This document shows, piece after piece, positions 1 through 7,372 of a stretch of DNA of 45,709 bases. The notes under the pieces were generated by a model. It saw nothing but the letters and a program-made list of their open reading frames with translations, had not been told where the DNA came from and did no database searches. The stretch comes from Eubacteriaceae bacterium (GTDB taxonomy: Bacteria; Bacillota; Clostridia; Eubacteriales; Anaerofustaceae). Location of the stretch: positions 1-45,709 of the forward strand of contig JAAYHF010000076.1 of NCBI GenBank assembly GCA_012727485.1, in the 5' to 3' direction. The translations under genes were made by a program, and so were the position numbers. Position 1 is the first letter of the stretch; each line of letters opens with the position of its first letter.

Positions 1-1245
1 CACCAACACCATGTTCAAAACAAATTTTACCGCCCCGCCGATGGCTATATTCCTAATGGGTCTGTAATATTTACCGCAACCCTGAAGTATGCCGTGGAGG
101 GTACTCATGGCGACGGTGAATACCACGGTGAGCGAAGATAAAGCCAGCATATTCGCACCTCCCGGCGCCTTGGGATAGATAAGCTGATATATCGGTTCGC
201 ACAGGAGGGAAAGTCCGAGTGCGGCGGGGACGGCAATCAAAAACGCAAGTCTGACCGCCATGGAGGATTTTTTTCTGGCAAAGGCCATATCTCCCTTTAT
301 TATGGACTCACTCATGGAGGGAACGAGGGAGGTGGCAAGGGCCGCCCCCACAACCAACGGCACATTCAGCAGGGTCTGCGCCTTGTTGGTCAACTGTCCG
401 AAAAGTTCCGTCGCCTGATAGGAGCTGAAGCCCGCAAGGGCTAAATTGGCGGTTATGGTGACGGAGTCTATAAGATTCGTCAAGGTGGTCGCCACACTGC
501 TCAAGGTGACGGGAAGGGCGATTTTTACGAGATTTTTAAGTATATCGTTTACCGAATTCCCCTTGGCTTGGTTCAGGTGAAGATCCCGCAGATTGTCGTT
601 TTTTCTATATATGATATATGAAATATAAAGATAGCTGAGTGAAAAGAAAGCCCCCGCCACAGCCCCGAAGGTTCCCCCGGCGGCGCCCCAAGCCACCCCT
701 CTGGAGGAAGTTAGATAATAGGCCAAAGCCAAGCCCGCCCCCACCCTTCCGATCTGCTCGATTATGGTGGAAACGGACGAATAGACCATGCTCTGCATAC
801 CCTGGAAAAAGCCCCTTATCACGGAAAGCACCGCCACCAGCGCGGGCGCGAAGGATATGGCGATTATGCTGTAATAAGCCTGTGGTTCCCAACTGAATGC
901 TTTTATAAAGAAAGATGCTCCCGCAAACATGATAAGCGAGCAAAGCCCTCCGATCACAGCCAAAGCGCAGAGGGCGACATTATATATTTTGTAAGCCTGT
1001 TTACGATTTCCGAGAGCCACGCTTTCGGCGACAAGCTTTGATACCGCAAGGGGAAGTCCCCCGGTGGAGATGGTAAGGAAAGTAGTATAAAGGGGATAGG
1101 CATAACTGTATAGACCCATGCCGTAGTCGCCCAAAAGGTTGGTGAGAGGTATCTTGAAAAAAAGCCCGAGGAACTTTGACAAGAGCATTCCCAGGGTGAT
1201 TATCAAGGCACCCTTCACATAGTTCGCTTCCTTCTTTTCCCCCAT
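1..1245 (-). CDS. SpoVB/MurJ-like polysaccharide flippase (partial, C-terminus off window)
   Basis: Integral membrane transporter of the MOP superfamily (polysaccharide biosynthesis/SpoVB branch), which moves lipid-linked envelope or spore-cortex precursors across the membrane. The frame opens at an ATG (1243-1245) behind a good ribosome site (GGAGG complement near 1251) and stays open for 415 codons to the window edge, so roughly the last fifth to quarter is missing. The N-terminus has a short basic leader followed by a hydrophobic segment containing GMLLSKFLGL, the usual start of this family. Further hydrophobic helices alternate with short loops, and GFFQGMQSM and GILQGCGKYY match the paired-repeat motifs of MOP flippases. 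The family assignment is firm. Choosing SpoVB over other flippase paralogues is inference. Confidence 0.85.
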   Translation of the reverse strand, partial: MGEKKEANYVKGALIITLGMLLSKFLGLFFKIPLTNLLGDYGMGLYSYAYPLYTTFLTISTGGLPLAVSKLVAESVALGNRKQAYKIYNVALCALAVIGGLCSLIMFAGASFFIKAFSWEPQAYYSIIAISFAPALVAVLSVIRGFFQGMQSMVYSSVSTIIEQIGRVGAGLALAYYLTSSRGVAWGAAGGTFGAVAGAFFSLSYLYISYIIYRKNDNLRDLHLNQAKGNSVNDILKNLVKIALPVTLSSVATTLTNLIDSVTITANLALAGFSSYQATELFGQLTNKAQTLLNVPLVVGAALATSLVPSMSESIIKGDMAFARKKSSMAVRLAFLIAVPAALGLSLLCEPIYQLIYPKAPGGANMLALSSLTVVFTVAMSTLHGILQGCGKYYRPIRNIAIGGAVKFVLNMVLV

Positions 1246-1421
1246 AATTCCTCCCGTGTAATCAATCAGCAGTAATTTAAAAGGTTCGTTTTCCATGTAA
1301 ATGAACGTTCTCAATGAGCATATAATTCGTTCTTTAATGAACCCATAGTATTATATACTGCCCGGGTAAGTTTACATTACTTGTTTAGTGTTAAATCGGT
1401 TAATTTTTTCTCTTCCCATAG

Positions 1422-1450
1422 TTGACATACCATAAGAGACATGATAATAT
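1422..1450 (+). promoter_or_regulatory. Sigma-A-type promoter of tRNA-Thr
   Basis: TTGACA at 1422-1427 is followed by a 17-base spacer and TAATAT at 1445-1450, about ten bases before the mature tRNA start. The match to the vegetative consensus is strong. Confidence 0.8.
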
Positions 1451-1460
1451 ACTCAAGCGG

Positions 1461-1533
1461 GCTTTCTTAGCTCAGTAGGTAGAGCACCACCATGGTAAGG
1501 TGGGGGTCATCAGTTCGAATCTGATAGAAAGCT
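1461..1533 (+). tRNA. tRNA-Thr (anticodon GGT)
   Basis: A complete cloverleaf can be drawn: acceptor GCTTTCT/AGAAAGC, D arm with AGTAGGTAGA loop, anticodon stem CCACC/GGTGG with loop ATGGTAA (GGT at 1494-1496), and T arm ATCAG/CTGAT with loop TTCGAAT. The 3' CCA is not encoded (CCG follows). It has its own promoter and terminator, so it is a single-gene unit. Confidence 0.97.
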
Positions 1534-1548
1534 CCGGAAACAAAAGAT

Positions 1549-1580
1549 GCACAATGTAATGTTGTGTGTTTTTTATTTTT
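1549..1580 (+). terminator. Terminator of tRNA-Thr
   Basis: A GCACAA/TTGTGT stem with a 7-base loop is followed by a long T-rich tract, 16 bases after the tRNA. Confidence 0.7.
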
Positions 1581-1950
1581 CCCAAAGTAAAGAAGCCTTC
1601 TTTACTTCTGCGAGGGCGGTTAAACTTTATATAGGATAATCTGATTTTTCTCTCATATTCAAAAAGAGATGATTATTATAAAAAACACTGTTCCGGAAAT
1701 GTTAAGGCAACACCGTATTATTCAATAATATCAAAGAATAGGTATTTTTGTATATTGAATAATGCTCTCTTTTACCATATTATTGTTTTATAAGTGACCG
1801 GGGCAGAAACTAAAGTGATTTATTGGAGCCCAAGCTTCCCGTCATAATCCCCCCTCCGATAGTCGCACTTCATTGAGCTGATCACTTAAGAACCACGAAT
1901 GATTTCCTTGAATTATATTTTATGAATATTGAAAAATGAATATTGAAAAA

Positions 1951-1992
1951 AAGCACAGATTTACTGTGCTTTTGCATAGTAAATCTGTGCTT
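1951..1992. repeat. 15-bp inverted repeat with an alternative internal hairpin
   Basis: AAGCACAGATTTACT (1951-1965) is repeated inverted and perfect at 1978-1992. The left arm can instead fold on itself, AAGCACAG (1951-1958) with CTGTGCTT (1964-1971). Both folds end in a short T run, so the two structures exclude each other. Confidence 0.7.
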
Positions 1993-2184
1993 TTGTGAAT
2001 AATACAGAAACGCTTTGGTCTTGCCCTTTAATATTCTAAATTATTCATTCTTCAATATTCATCATTCATTGAGCGTTTGATTTATCAAACGCATTTCTGG
2101 GTTTAGTGTACAAAAAAGATACCGTGAGTTCGGCTCAGCCATTATAAAATATATATTTCGGAACAGTAGTTATAAGACAACGAA

Positions 2185-2342
2185 CTAAGCCATTTCAACA
2201 TTGCCAACGGCACCTTTAGCAGCGCTGCTATCTGTTGCGACGCGATAAAAATGAGCCGCTGCGAATAGCATAGCGGCGGCGTTACTTTGTACAAAGGATG
2301 ACAGAAGAAAATTTAGAGCTTTGCGGAGAATTTTCTTCGTCA
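2185..2342 (-). CDS. Possible small hydrophobic peptide, 52 codons (doubtful)
   Basis: I do not recognise this frame. It starts at an ATG just downstream of the tRNA-Arg terminator, so it would need its own transcript. The peptide has a basic N-terminus (MTKKILRK), a long run rich in Ala, Phe and Leu, and an end reading KGAVGNVEMA, which suggests a membrane-active or exported peptide. No clear ribosome site precedes the ATG. The same DNA forms several perfect hairpins, including GAAGAAAATT/AATTTTCTTC at 2304-2338, so a structured RNA or non-coding repeat is at least as likely. The frame is also open upstream into the tRNA, but that extension is certainly not coding. Confidence 0.2.
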
Positions 2343-2370
2343 TGAGGGGAATGTGTCCCCTATGAATGAT

Positions 2371-2398
2371 AAAAAAATAATCGCCTGTAGCGATTATT
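2371..2398 (-). terminator. Terminator of tRNA-Arg
   Basis: On the minus strand, a perfect AATAATCGC/GCGATTATT stem with a 5-base loop runs into a T tract, about a dozen bases after the tRNA CCA end. Confidence 0.85.
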
Positions 2399-2411
2399 GT
2401 TTTTATCATGG

Positions 2412-2484
2412 TGCGCCTTAAAGGATTCGAACCTTCGACCTTCCGGTTCGTAGCCGGATGCACTATCCGCTGTGCTAAAGACGC
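2412..2484 (-). tRNA. tRNA-Arg (anticodon ACG)
   Basis: The minus strand folds as a cloverleaf: acceptor GCGTCTT/AAGGCGC (one G-T pair), D stem GCAC/GTGC, anticodon stem TCCGG/CCGGA with loop CTACGAA (ACG, complement of 2449-2451), and T stem GAAGG/CCTTT with loop TTCGAAT. The 3' CCA is encoded at 2409-2411. It reads CGN codons, CGU/CGC/CGA after inosine modification. Confidence 0.96.
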
Positions 2485-2504
2485 ACCTTAAAGATACAAG
2501 CCGT

Positions 2505-2533
2505 ATTATAATCTTAAATCAAGATAATTTCAA
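2505..2533 (-). promoter_or_regulatory. Sigma-A-type promoter of tRNA-Arg
   Basis: On the minus strand TTGAAA (2528-2533), a 17-base spacer and a perfect TATAAT (2505-2510) lie about 20 bases upstream of the tRNA. Confidence 0.8.
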
Positions 2534-2582
2534 TAGGCACAGGGCATTTCTCATCTAATTTTCATGCGGATTTGCTTCTTCG

Positions 2583-3464
2583 CTAATCAGCTTCACTTCG
2601 TATCCTGCGGTTTATCTCATTGAGTACCTTCTTTTTATCCCTACACCATTCAGGGGCTATGAGCTTTGACTTCGGAGGGTCGCCTGTCATTCGGTGGATT
2701 ACCATGCCATAGGGCAAAGATTTCAGACAACTAAGTAATATATCAATATATTCTTCCATCTCAAGGGCTTTGAATTTACCCGAAAGGTAATCGGAGGCGA
2801 TGGGAGCGTCACTTAAGATATAAAGCAAATGCAGTTTTATGCCGTCACAGCCGCTTTCTCCGATATAACGGGCTGTCTGTATAATCATCTTTCTGTCCTC
2901 CCCGGGAAGCCCGATTATCATATGGGCGACGGTTTCAATCCCCCTTTTCTTCAAATCCGCAACCGCCTTGTCGAATACTTCAAGGGGATAACCCCGGCGG
3001 ATATACTCTGCGGTGGATTGATGAATAGTCTGCAAACCGAGTTCTGCCATCACCGGCTTCACCCGGTTGACCTCGCTCAACACTTCCAGAACATCCTCCC
3101 CCAGACAGTCCGGCCTTGTGGCGACGGAAAGGGCGACGATCTCCTCCTTCTCAATGGCTTTAAAATAAAGCTCCCTGAGGCGCTCGGGTTTGTCGTAGGT
3201 ATTGGTGTGATTTTGGAAATAGGCGATATATTTCGCTTTCCCCGCCTTATGAGCCACCCTTTCCTTCGCCCTTTCAAGCTGATAGGCTATGTCGCCCGCT
3301 TTCTCGGCAAATTCCCCAGAGCCCTCGGAAGAACAAAAGATACACCCGCCAACCCCGCATCTGCCGTCCCTGTTGGGGCAGGTGAAGCCCCCGTCAATGG
3401 CCAGCTTATATACCTTACAGCCGAATTTCGCTTTCAGATAATCGTCAAGAGTGAGTATTTTCAT
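2583..3464 (-). CDS. TIGR01212-family (YtqA-like) radical SAM protein
   Basis: A 293-residue radical SAM protein of the TIGR01212/YtqA family, whose members are linked to tRNA wobble-uridine chemistry in some bacteria; its substrate cannot be read from this sequence. Cys29, Cys41 and Cys44 (in FTCPNRDG and GCIFC) are placed to bind the 4Fe-4S cluster, with an extra Cys36. IIGLPGEDR and the ELGLQT segment are typical of the SAM barrel. Its ATG overlaps the sfsA stop by 4 bases (ATGA), indicating translational coupling as the last gene of a minus-strand operon. No good terminator is visible before tRNA-Arg. Confidence 0.88.
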   Translation of the reverse strand: MKILTLDDYLKAKFGCKVYKLAIDGGFTCPNRDGRCGVGGCIFCSSEGSGEFAEKAGDIAYQLERAKERVAHKAGKAKYIAYFQNHTNTYDKPERLRELYFKAIEKEEIVALSVATRPDCLGEDVLEVLSEVNRVKPVMAELGLQTIHQSTAEYIRRGYPLEVFDKAVADLKKRGIETVAHMIIGLPGEDRKMIIQTARYIGESGCDGIKLHLLYILSDAPIASDYLSGKFKALEMEEYIDILLSCLKSLPYGMVIHRMTGDPPKSKLIAPEWCRDKKKVLNEINRRIRSEAD

Positions 3465-4153
3465 TTTTGTTTAGCGCCTTGTAAATTAACGGCTATGAAT
3501 TCGTTAGGGGTAATGCGCTCCGGAGTTACAAGGCAATCGACCGCCTTTATGACGACTCCCCTTTCCTCGGCCCGTCTGAGGGCCTCCGCAAAATCAGGGG
3601 AAGTTTCCTCATTCGGACTGAAAACACCCGGCCCCTTCATCTGCACAACTATCAGAAACAAAGCCCCGTAACCCTCGGCTAAAGCCGAAATAAGACCGTT
3701 TATATGCTTTATGCCCCTTTCGGTGGGGGCGTCCGGAAAAAGGGCAACTCCTCCCCTCTCAAGGGTACAGCCCTTTATTTCCGCAAAGATTTTCCTTTGG
3801 GGGCTTTGAATGTAATAGTCAAAGCGGGAAGCCCCGTGGGTGACTTCGCCCTTGATTAAGGTCATATCCGGATATATCCTTCTTATCACCTCGGGGGCAA
3901 CGGCGTTGGGCGCCATGGAGTCGATATTCACAAATCCCTCCCCCCTTTTAACCGCCACCAGGTCATAGCGGGTCTTGCGGTTGGGATTGCCGCTCTCGCA
4001 AAGATAGACAGTCCTTCCCGGGGTGAGCAATTCGGAAAGTCTGCCTGTGTTTTTTATATGCACCCTTTCTTCTTGCCCATCTGTCAATACCAATGCGATA
4101 AATCGGTTTGGGCGGGAAAGAAAAACGGCCTGTTTGATATTCGGATATTCCAA
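3461..4153 (-). CDS. sfsA: SfsA family protein
   Basis: A 230-residue full-length member of the SfsA family (sugar fermentation stimulation protein), with an N-terminal OB-like part and a C-terminal nuclease-like fold. Recognisable segments are HIKNTGRL near residue 33, the FAEIKGCTL stretch with the predicted catalytic Asp/Glu/Lys cluster, and a C-terminal region resembling restriction-endonuclease folds. The start is a TTG at 4151-4153, one base after the gpmA stop, with only a weak purine stretch in front, so it probably depends on translation of gpmA. The physiological role in Clostridia is unknown. Confidence 0.88.
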   Translation of the reverse strand: MEYPNIKQAVFLSRPNRFIALVLTDGQEERVHIKNTGRLSELLTPGRTVYLCESGNPNRKTRYDLVAVKRGEGFVNIDSMAPNAVAPEVIRRIYPDMTLIKGEVTHGASRFDYYIQSPQRKIFAEIKGCTLERGGVALFPDAPTERGIKHINGLISALAEGYGALFLIVVQMKGPGVFSPNEETSPDFAEALRRAEERGVVIKAVDCLVTPERITPNEFIAVNLQGAKQK

Positions 4154-4154
4154 G

Positions 4155-4901
4155 TTAATTATTTGCCTTGCCCTGATTGGCGACGGCCTTTGCTTTCTCG
4201 TTTATCGCTTGTGCGTCTCCGAGATAGTATTTTTCGGTGACGCAAAAATTTCCGTCAAATTCGTATACAAGGGGAACCCCTGTGGGTATGTTGACTTCCA
4301 CGATCTGCTCATCGGTGAGCGCCTCGAAATATTTCACCAATGCCCTCAGGGAATTACCGTGGGCGCATATTATGACCCTTTCGCCCTTTAACATATCCTG
4401 CTTTATAACGCTTTCGAAATAGGGTACCGTTCTTGCCACGGTGTCCTTCAAGCTTTCGGTAAGCGGCAAAAGGGATCTGTCTATTTTATCATATTGGAGC
4501 AATAAAGCGGGGTTGCGGCTGTCGTCTTCGGTGAGGGCGGGGGGTTGAACGTCATAGGACCTTCTCCATATCTTAACCTGCTGTTCCCCGTATTTCTCGG
4601 CGGTGTCAGCCTTATTAAGCCCCTGAAGCGCTCCGTAGTGCCTTTCGTTGAGCCGCCAGTCCTTTACAACGGGCAAATACTGCCTGTCCATTTCCTCCAA
4701 GATGATATTCAGCGTTTTAATGGCTCTTTTTAAATAAGAGGTGTGGCAGATGTCAAAATCGAACCCTGATTGCGTAAGCAGTTTGCCCGCCTCCTTGGCC
4801 TCGTTTTCGCCCGTTTCCGTCAGTCCCACATCTGTCCAGCCCGTAAAGCGGTTTTCCAGATTCCAAGTGCTTTGCCCATGGCGTACCAATACTAATTTCA
4901 T
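4155..4901 (-). CDS. gpmA: 2,3-bisphosphoglycerate-dependent phosphoglycerate mutase
   Basis: Interconverts 3- and 2-phosphoglycerate in glycolysis and gluconeogenesis. The 248-residue length is normal. The catalytic motif [10 protein letters not shown] starts at residue 5 with the phosphohistidine at His8. [18 protein letters not shown], and the second active-site His in [11 protein letters not shown] are all present. A strong GGAGGG ribosome site precedes the ATG. The gene sits ten bases after a cell-wall muramidase and one base before sfsA, so it is probably transcribed as part of this five-gene minus-strand run. Confidence 0.95.
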   Translation of the reverse strand: MKLVLVRHGQSTWNLENRFTGWTDVGLTETGENEAKEAGKLLTQSGFDFDICHTSYLKRAIKTLNIILEEMDRQYLPVVKDWRLNERHYGALQGLNKADTAEKYGEQQVKIWRRSYDVQPPALTEDDSRNPALLLQYDKIDRSLLPLTESLKDTVARTVPYFESVIKQDMLKGERVIICAHGNSLRALVKYFEALTDEQIVEVNIPTGVPLVYEFDGNFCVTEKYYLGDAQAINEKAKAVANQGKANN

Positions 4902-4911
4902 AATCCCTCCG

Positions 4912-6147
4912 TTAATGATTAATATACATAATGTCCAGATCGCAGTAGCCGTTTATCCCTTCAACCTTGCCGTTACTGCAACGCTGCCAGATAAGGTAAT
5001 CCTTCTCATAGGTCGTCTGTTGTGCATAATGGGCAAGCCATGTGTCGTATTCGGGCAGGTCCCAAATATTTCGCATATAATTCAGGCTTCCGTAATTCAT
5101 GCCTTTATAACCGTTTTCTTCTATCACCCCGAAAAATGCCCGGGCGATGTCGTTCATATCCTTGAAGCTCTTGTTCATGCTGTTAAATCGGGAAAAATCC
5201 TCCCAATCAAGGGCGACCCCCAATTCCAGTGAGACGCCCTTCAAATTCCGAACCACCCATTCGGCTTGGGTTTCGGCTTCTTGCAGTGTCGAAGCATAGG
5301 AATAAAAATATACTCCCAAATAATCTATCCCCGCCTTCTTGGCTTCCTCTATGTTGGAAAGATACCAACCGTCCATTTTAGGATCCCCTCCCCAGCCCGC
5401 CTGATAACCTATTCTCATTATGGCGAAGGAAACCCCGGAGGATTTTACCTTATACCAATCTATATCGCCCTGCCAAGTGGAAACATCAATTCCGTAAAGA
5501 CGGTTTTCGCCCTTGTAATCGGACACAAAATCCGCAAAATGATAATAAGGAGTACTGCCGCCGGAGGAATTCGAGGCAGGAACAACCCTTAGGGTGAAAT
5601 CATGGGAGCTCACATTCCCCGAAGCATCGCTCACCCTGTAAGTCAGCGGATATTCGCCCAATGTATTGACATCATAACTCCCGATAATCTCCCTTTTCGG
5701 AGAGGGGTCGCAGACATCTCCGGAGATGACGCTTTGGGTGAAGTCGATATTGTTGTTCACGGTCAGCGTATATTTTTCGCCGCAGATTATCACGGGGGGA
5801 GTTTTATCCGTTACAGTGTAGGTAAGCTCCTCCTCAATGCTCTTTCCCCGGGAATTCTTATATACTATCTTCACGGTGGCTTCTCCGAGCTTTCCGGTGT
5901 CAATGGGCATATCTGCGCTGACGAGAGTGCCGTTTTCCAAATCAAACAAATCGTAAAGAGTTGCTTTGCTGTTGTATTCAAACTCTTTTTCGAGCTTATT
6001 CAGCGTTGTTTTTTTGAAAGAATTGCCGTTTAGTGTCCCTTCGCCGCCAAGCATCACCATCGCCGCCGCAAATACGGCGGTGGCGCAAAGGACTACAAGT
6101 ACGATTTTCAGTGAGAGCAAAAGCTTTTTCTTCTTTTTTCTTTTCAA
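4912..6147 (-). CDS. Membrane-anchored GH25 muramidase with Ig-like domain
   Basis: Predicted cell-wall lysozyme. A very basic N-terminus (residues 1-8) and one hydrophobic helix (about 9-33) anchor it outside the membrane. Residues roughly 110-190 form an Ig-like/bacterial-cadherin-like spacer with TDKTPPVI and [11 protein letters not shown]. The GH25 domain runs from about 215 to the end, with GIDVSTWQG (Asp221) and the catalytic DWE pair Asp314/Glu316, and it closes with GYCDLDIMY. The start is TTG behind AGAGGT. The stop lies 10 bases before gpmA, and an LD-carboxypeptidase lies 16 bases upstream, so the two murein enzymes look co-expressed. Whether it serves growth, separation or sporulation is not visible. 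Confidence 0.9.
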   Translation of the reverse strand: MKRKKKKKLLLSLKIVLVVLCATAVFAAAMVMLGGEGTLNGNSFKKTTLNKLEKEFEYNSKATLYDLFDLENGTLVSADMPIDTGKLGEATVKIVYKNSRGKSIEEELTYTVTDKTPPVIICGEKYTLTVNNNIDFTQSVISGDVCDPSPKREIIGSYDVNTLGEYPLTYRVSDASGNVSSHDFTLRVVPASNSSGGSTPYYHFADFVSDYKGENRLYGIDVSTWQGDIDWYKVKSSGVSFAIMRIGYQAGWGGDPKMDGWYLSNIEEAKKAGIDYLGVYFYSYASTLQEAETQAEWVVRNLKGVSLELGVALDWEDFSRFNSMNKSFKDMNDIARAFFGVIEENGYKGMNYGSLNYMRNIWDLPEYDTWLAHYAQQTTYEKDYLIWQRCSNGKVEGINGYCDLDIMYINH

Positions 6148-6163
6148 GATGACCTCTTTAAAT

Positions 6164-7195
6164 TTATTTTACAGGGCTTTCGGTCAAAAATATCCGTTTT
6201 TCATCGAAGTCGATCAACACATCACTGCCGAAGGGGAAAATTCCTATCGGCAGGGCATGACCCACATTCAGGTTATATAAAACGGGCATATCGCTTTTGC
6301 CGAATTCCCTTAAAATCCTTTTATATATCTGCTTATACTCATCATAATAGATTTCTTCTTTGGGCTTTCCCACAACAATGCCGTTTATATAATCGAATAT
6401 TCCTTGGGCGCCCATGCCCCTGAGTATATAACCCACCTCGTCGGGGGAAGGCTTGTCCTCGCTGGTTTCGCACAAAAGTATCTTTCCCTTCCATTGCTCG
6501 GCGGCAGGCCAAATCTTAGTGCCGAAGCACATCGGGAAAACATCAATACAGCCCCCGAGGAATTGTCCCCTCACTTTTCCCCTGCCCTGAAGCAATTCAT
6601 AGCCCTTTTCATCGGCAATGAGCCTTCTTTGTTTTCCTGCGTTTTCCTCTTTCCATTCTAAATTTTCACGGCACCAAAAGCCGCATTTTTCTATTTCAAA
6701 ATTCTCCCTCGGTTCAAAGAAGATATTACGAATAGCCGCGGCGGTGTATTCGAACATCGCCCCGTATTCGGCAAAATCCTGAAGTAAACAGGGCCCGTAA
6801 AAGGAAACGACCCCGGCTTTGTTCATGATAAGGTGGGTGACGGTTGTGTCGGAAAAACCCATGAATATTTTAGGGTTATTGCGAATGGCTTCATAGTCGA
6901 TATGGGGAAGCATACGAATGGAATCCTCTCCCCCGATGGCGCTGATAATGCCCTTTATGTTTTTATCCTTAAAAGAAGCCGTCAAATCTTCGGCCCTTTT
7001 TTGGGGGTGATTGTATATGTATTCACTGCCCATTAGGGCGTGTTCTCCGGGGACGGCTTTAAGACCGAAATTTTCTTTCAGCCGCTTTATTCCCAGATTA
7101 TATTTATGAATGAATCGACTGTCTCCGGCAATCCCGGAGGAAAGGCTCAATATTGCAACGGCGTCTGACTCTTTAAGCCGATCGGGTTTTATCAT
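6164..7195 (-). CDS. LD-carboxypeptidase (peptidase family S66)
   Basis: Cytoplasmic serine peptidase of the LdcA/MccF family, which trims the terminal D-Ala from murein tetrapeptides or cleaves peptide-nucleotide antibiotics. The 343 residues are typical. The nucleophile is Ser115 in FMGFSDTT, the oxyanion region is SAIGGEDS, the charge-relay Glu is in LLCETSEDKPS, and the His is in NVGHALPIG. An excellent GGAGGGAGC ribosome site precedes the ATG. It heads the minus-strand run with the GH25 muramidase, which favours murein recycling. The longer MccF-type subgroup (immunity function) cannot be excluded. Confidence 0.88.
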   Translation of the reverse strand: MIKPDRLKESDAVAILSLSSGIAGDSRFIHKYNLGIKRLKENFGLKAVPGEHALMGSEYIYNHPQKRAEDLTASFKDKNIKGIISAIGGEDSIRMLPHIDYEAIRNNPKIFMGFSDTTVTHLIMNKAGVVSFYGPCLLQDFAEYGAMFEYTAAAIRNIFFEPRENFEIEKCGFWCRENLEWKEENAGKQRRLIADEKGYELLQGRGKVRGQFLGGCIDVFPMCFGTKIWPAAEQWKGKILLCETSEDKPSPDEVGYILRGMGAQGIFDYINGIVVGKPKEEIYYDEYKQIYKRILREFGKSDMPVLYNLNVGHALPIGIFPFGSDVLIDFDEKRIFLTESPVK

Positions 7196-7289
7196 CGAAG
7201 GCTCCCTCCCTGCGAATTATAACATAAAGCCCCGGGAGTATAAAGTTTTCGACATTTTTTCACCTCCGCGGGAAAGATTATGCCCGTTG

Positions 7290-7306
7290 CGGGAGGGATA
7301 TTCCCG
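7290..7306. promoter_or_regulatory. Operator-like dyad upstream of the ferritin-like gene
   Basis: CGGGA and TCCCG flank a short AT core (7290-7306), and a related CGGG/CCCG pair lies just upstream (7269-7286). A TATAAA (7314-7319) could be a -10 element, but no -35 is convincing. The dyad could be a repressor site or a leader hairpin. Confidence 0.3.
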
Positions 7307-7372
7307 AAAAATGTATAAACGAAGCGCTAAAGACGCAAAATTAATACAAACGAACAGTAAAGGAGATTTACG

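Larger units (their letters stand above)
1581..2370. other. Gene-poor tract rich in inverted repeats
   Basis: No convincing protein gene lies between the two tRNA units. The tract holds near-inverted copies of ACTGTTCCGGAAAT (about 1685-1700) and ATTTCGGAACAGT (about 2155-2167), two direct copies of ATGAATATTGAA (1922-1933 and 1937-1948) with an inverted copy at 2051-2062, and further hairpins at 1951-1992, 2218-2229, 2255-2277 and 2304-2338. It could be a decayed miniature element or a structured RNA. A 52-codon frame at 2185-2342 is listed separately. Confidence 0.5.

Noticed and set aside
605-943. A 112-codon minus-strand frame within the flippase region
   Set aside because: The flippase frame is open through here and matches its family; this is an out-of-frame shadow.
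2185-2463. A 92-codon frame running through tRNA-Arg
   Set aside because: Its first part is the translated tRNA and it crosses the tRNA terminator. Only the last 52 codons are kept as a doubtful candidate.
2829-3671. A 280-codon plus-strand frame across the radical SAM and sfsA genes
   Set aside because: It lies antisense to two well-supported genes and has no motifs.
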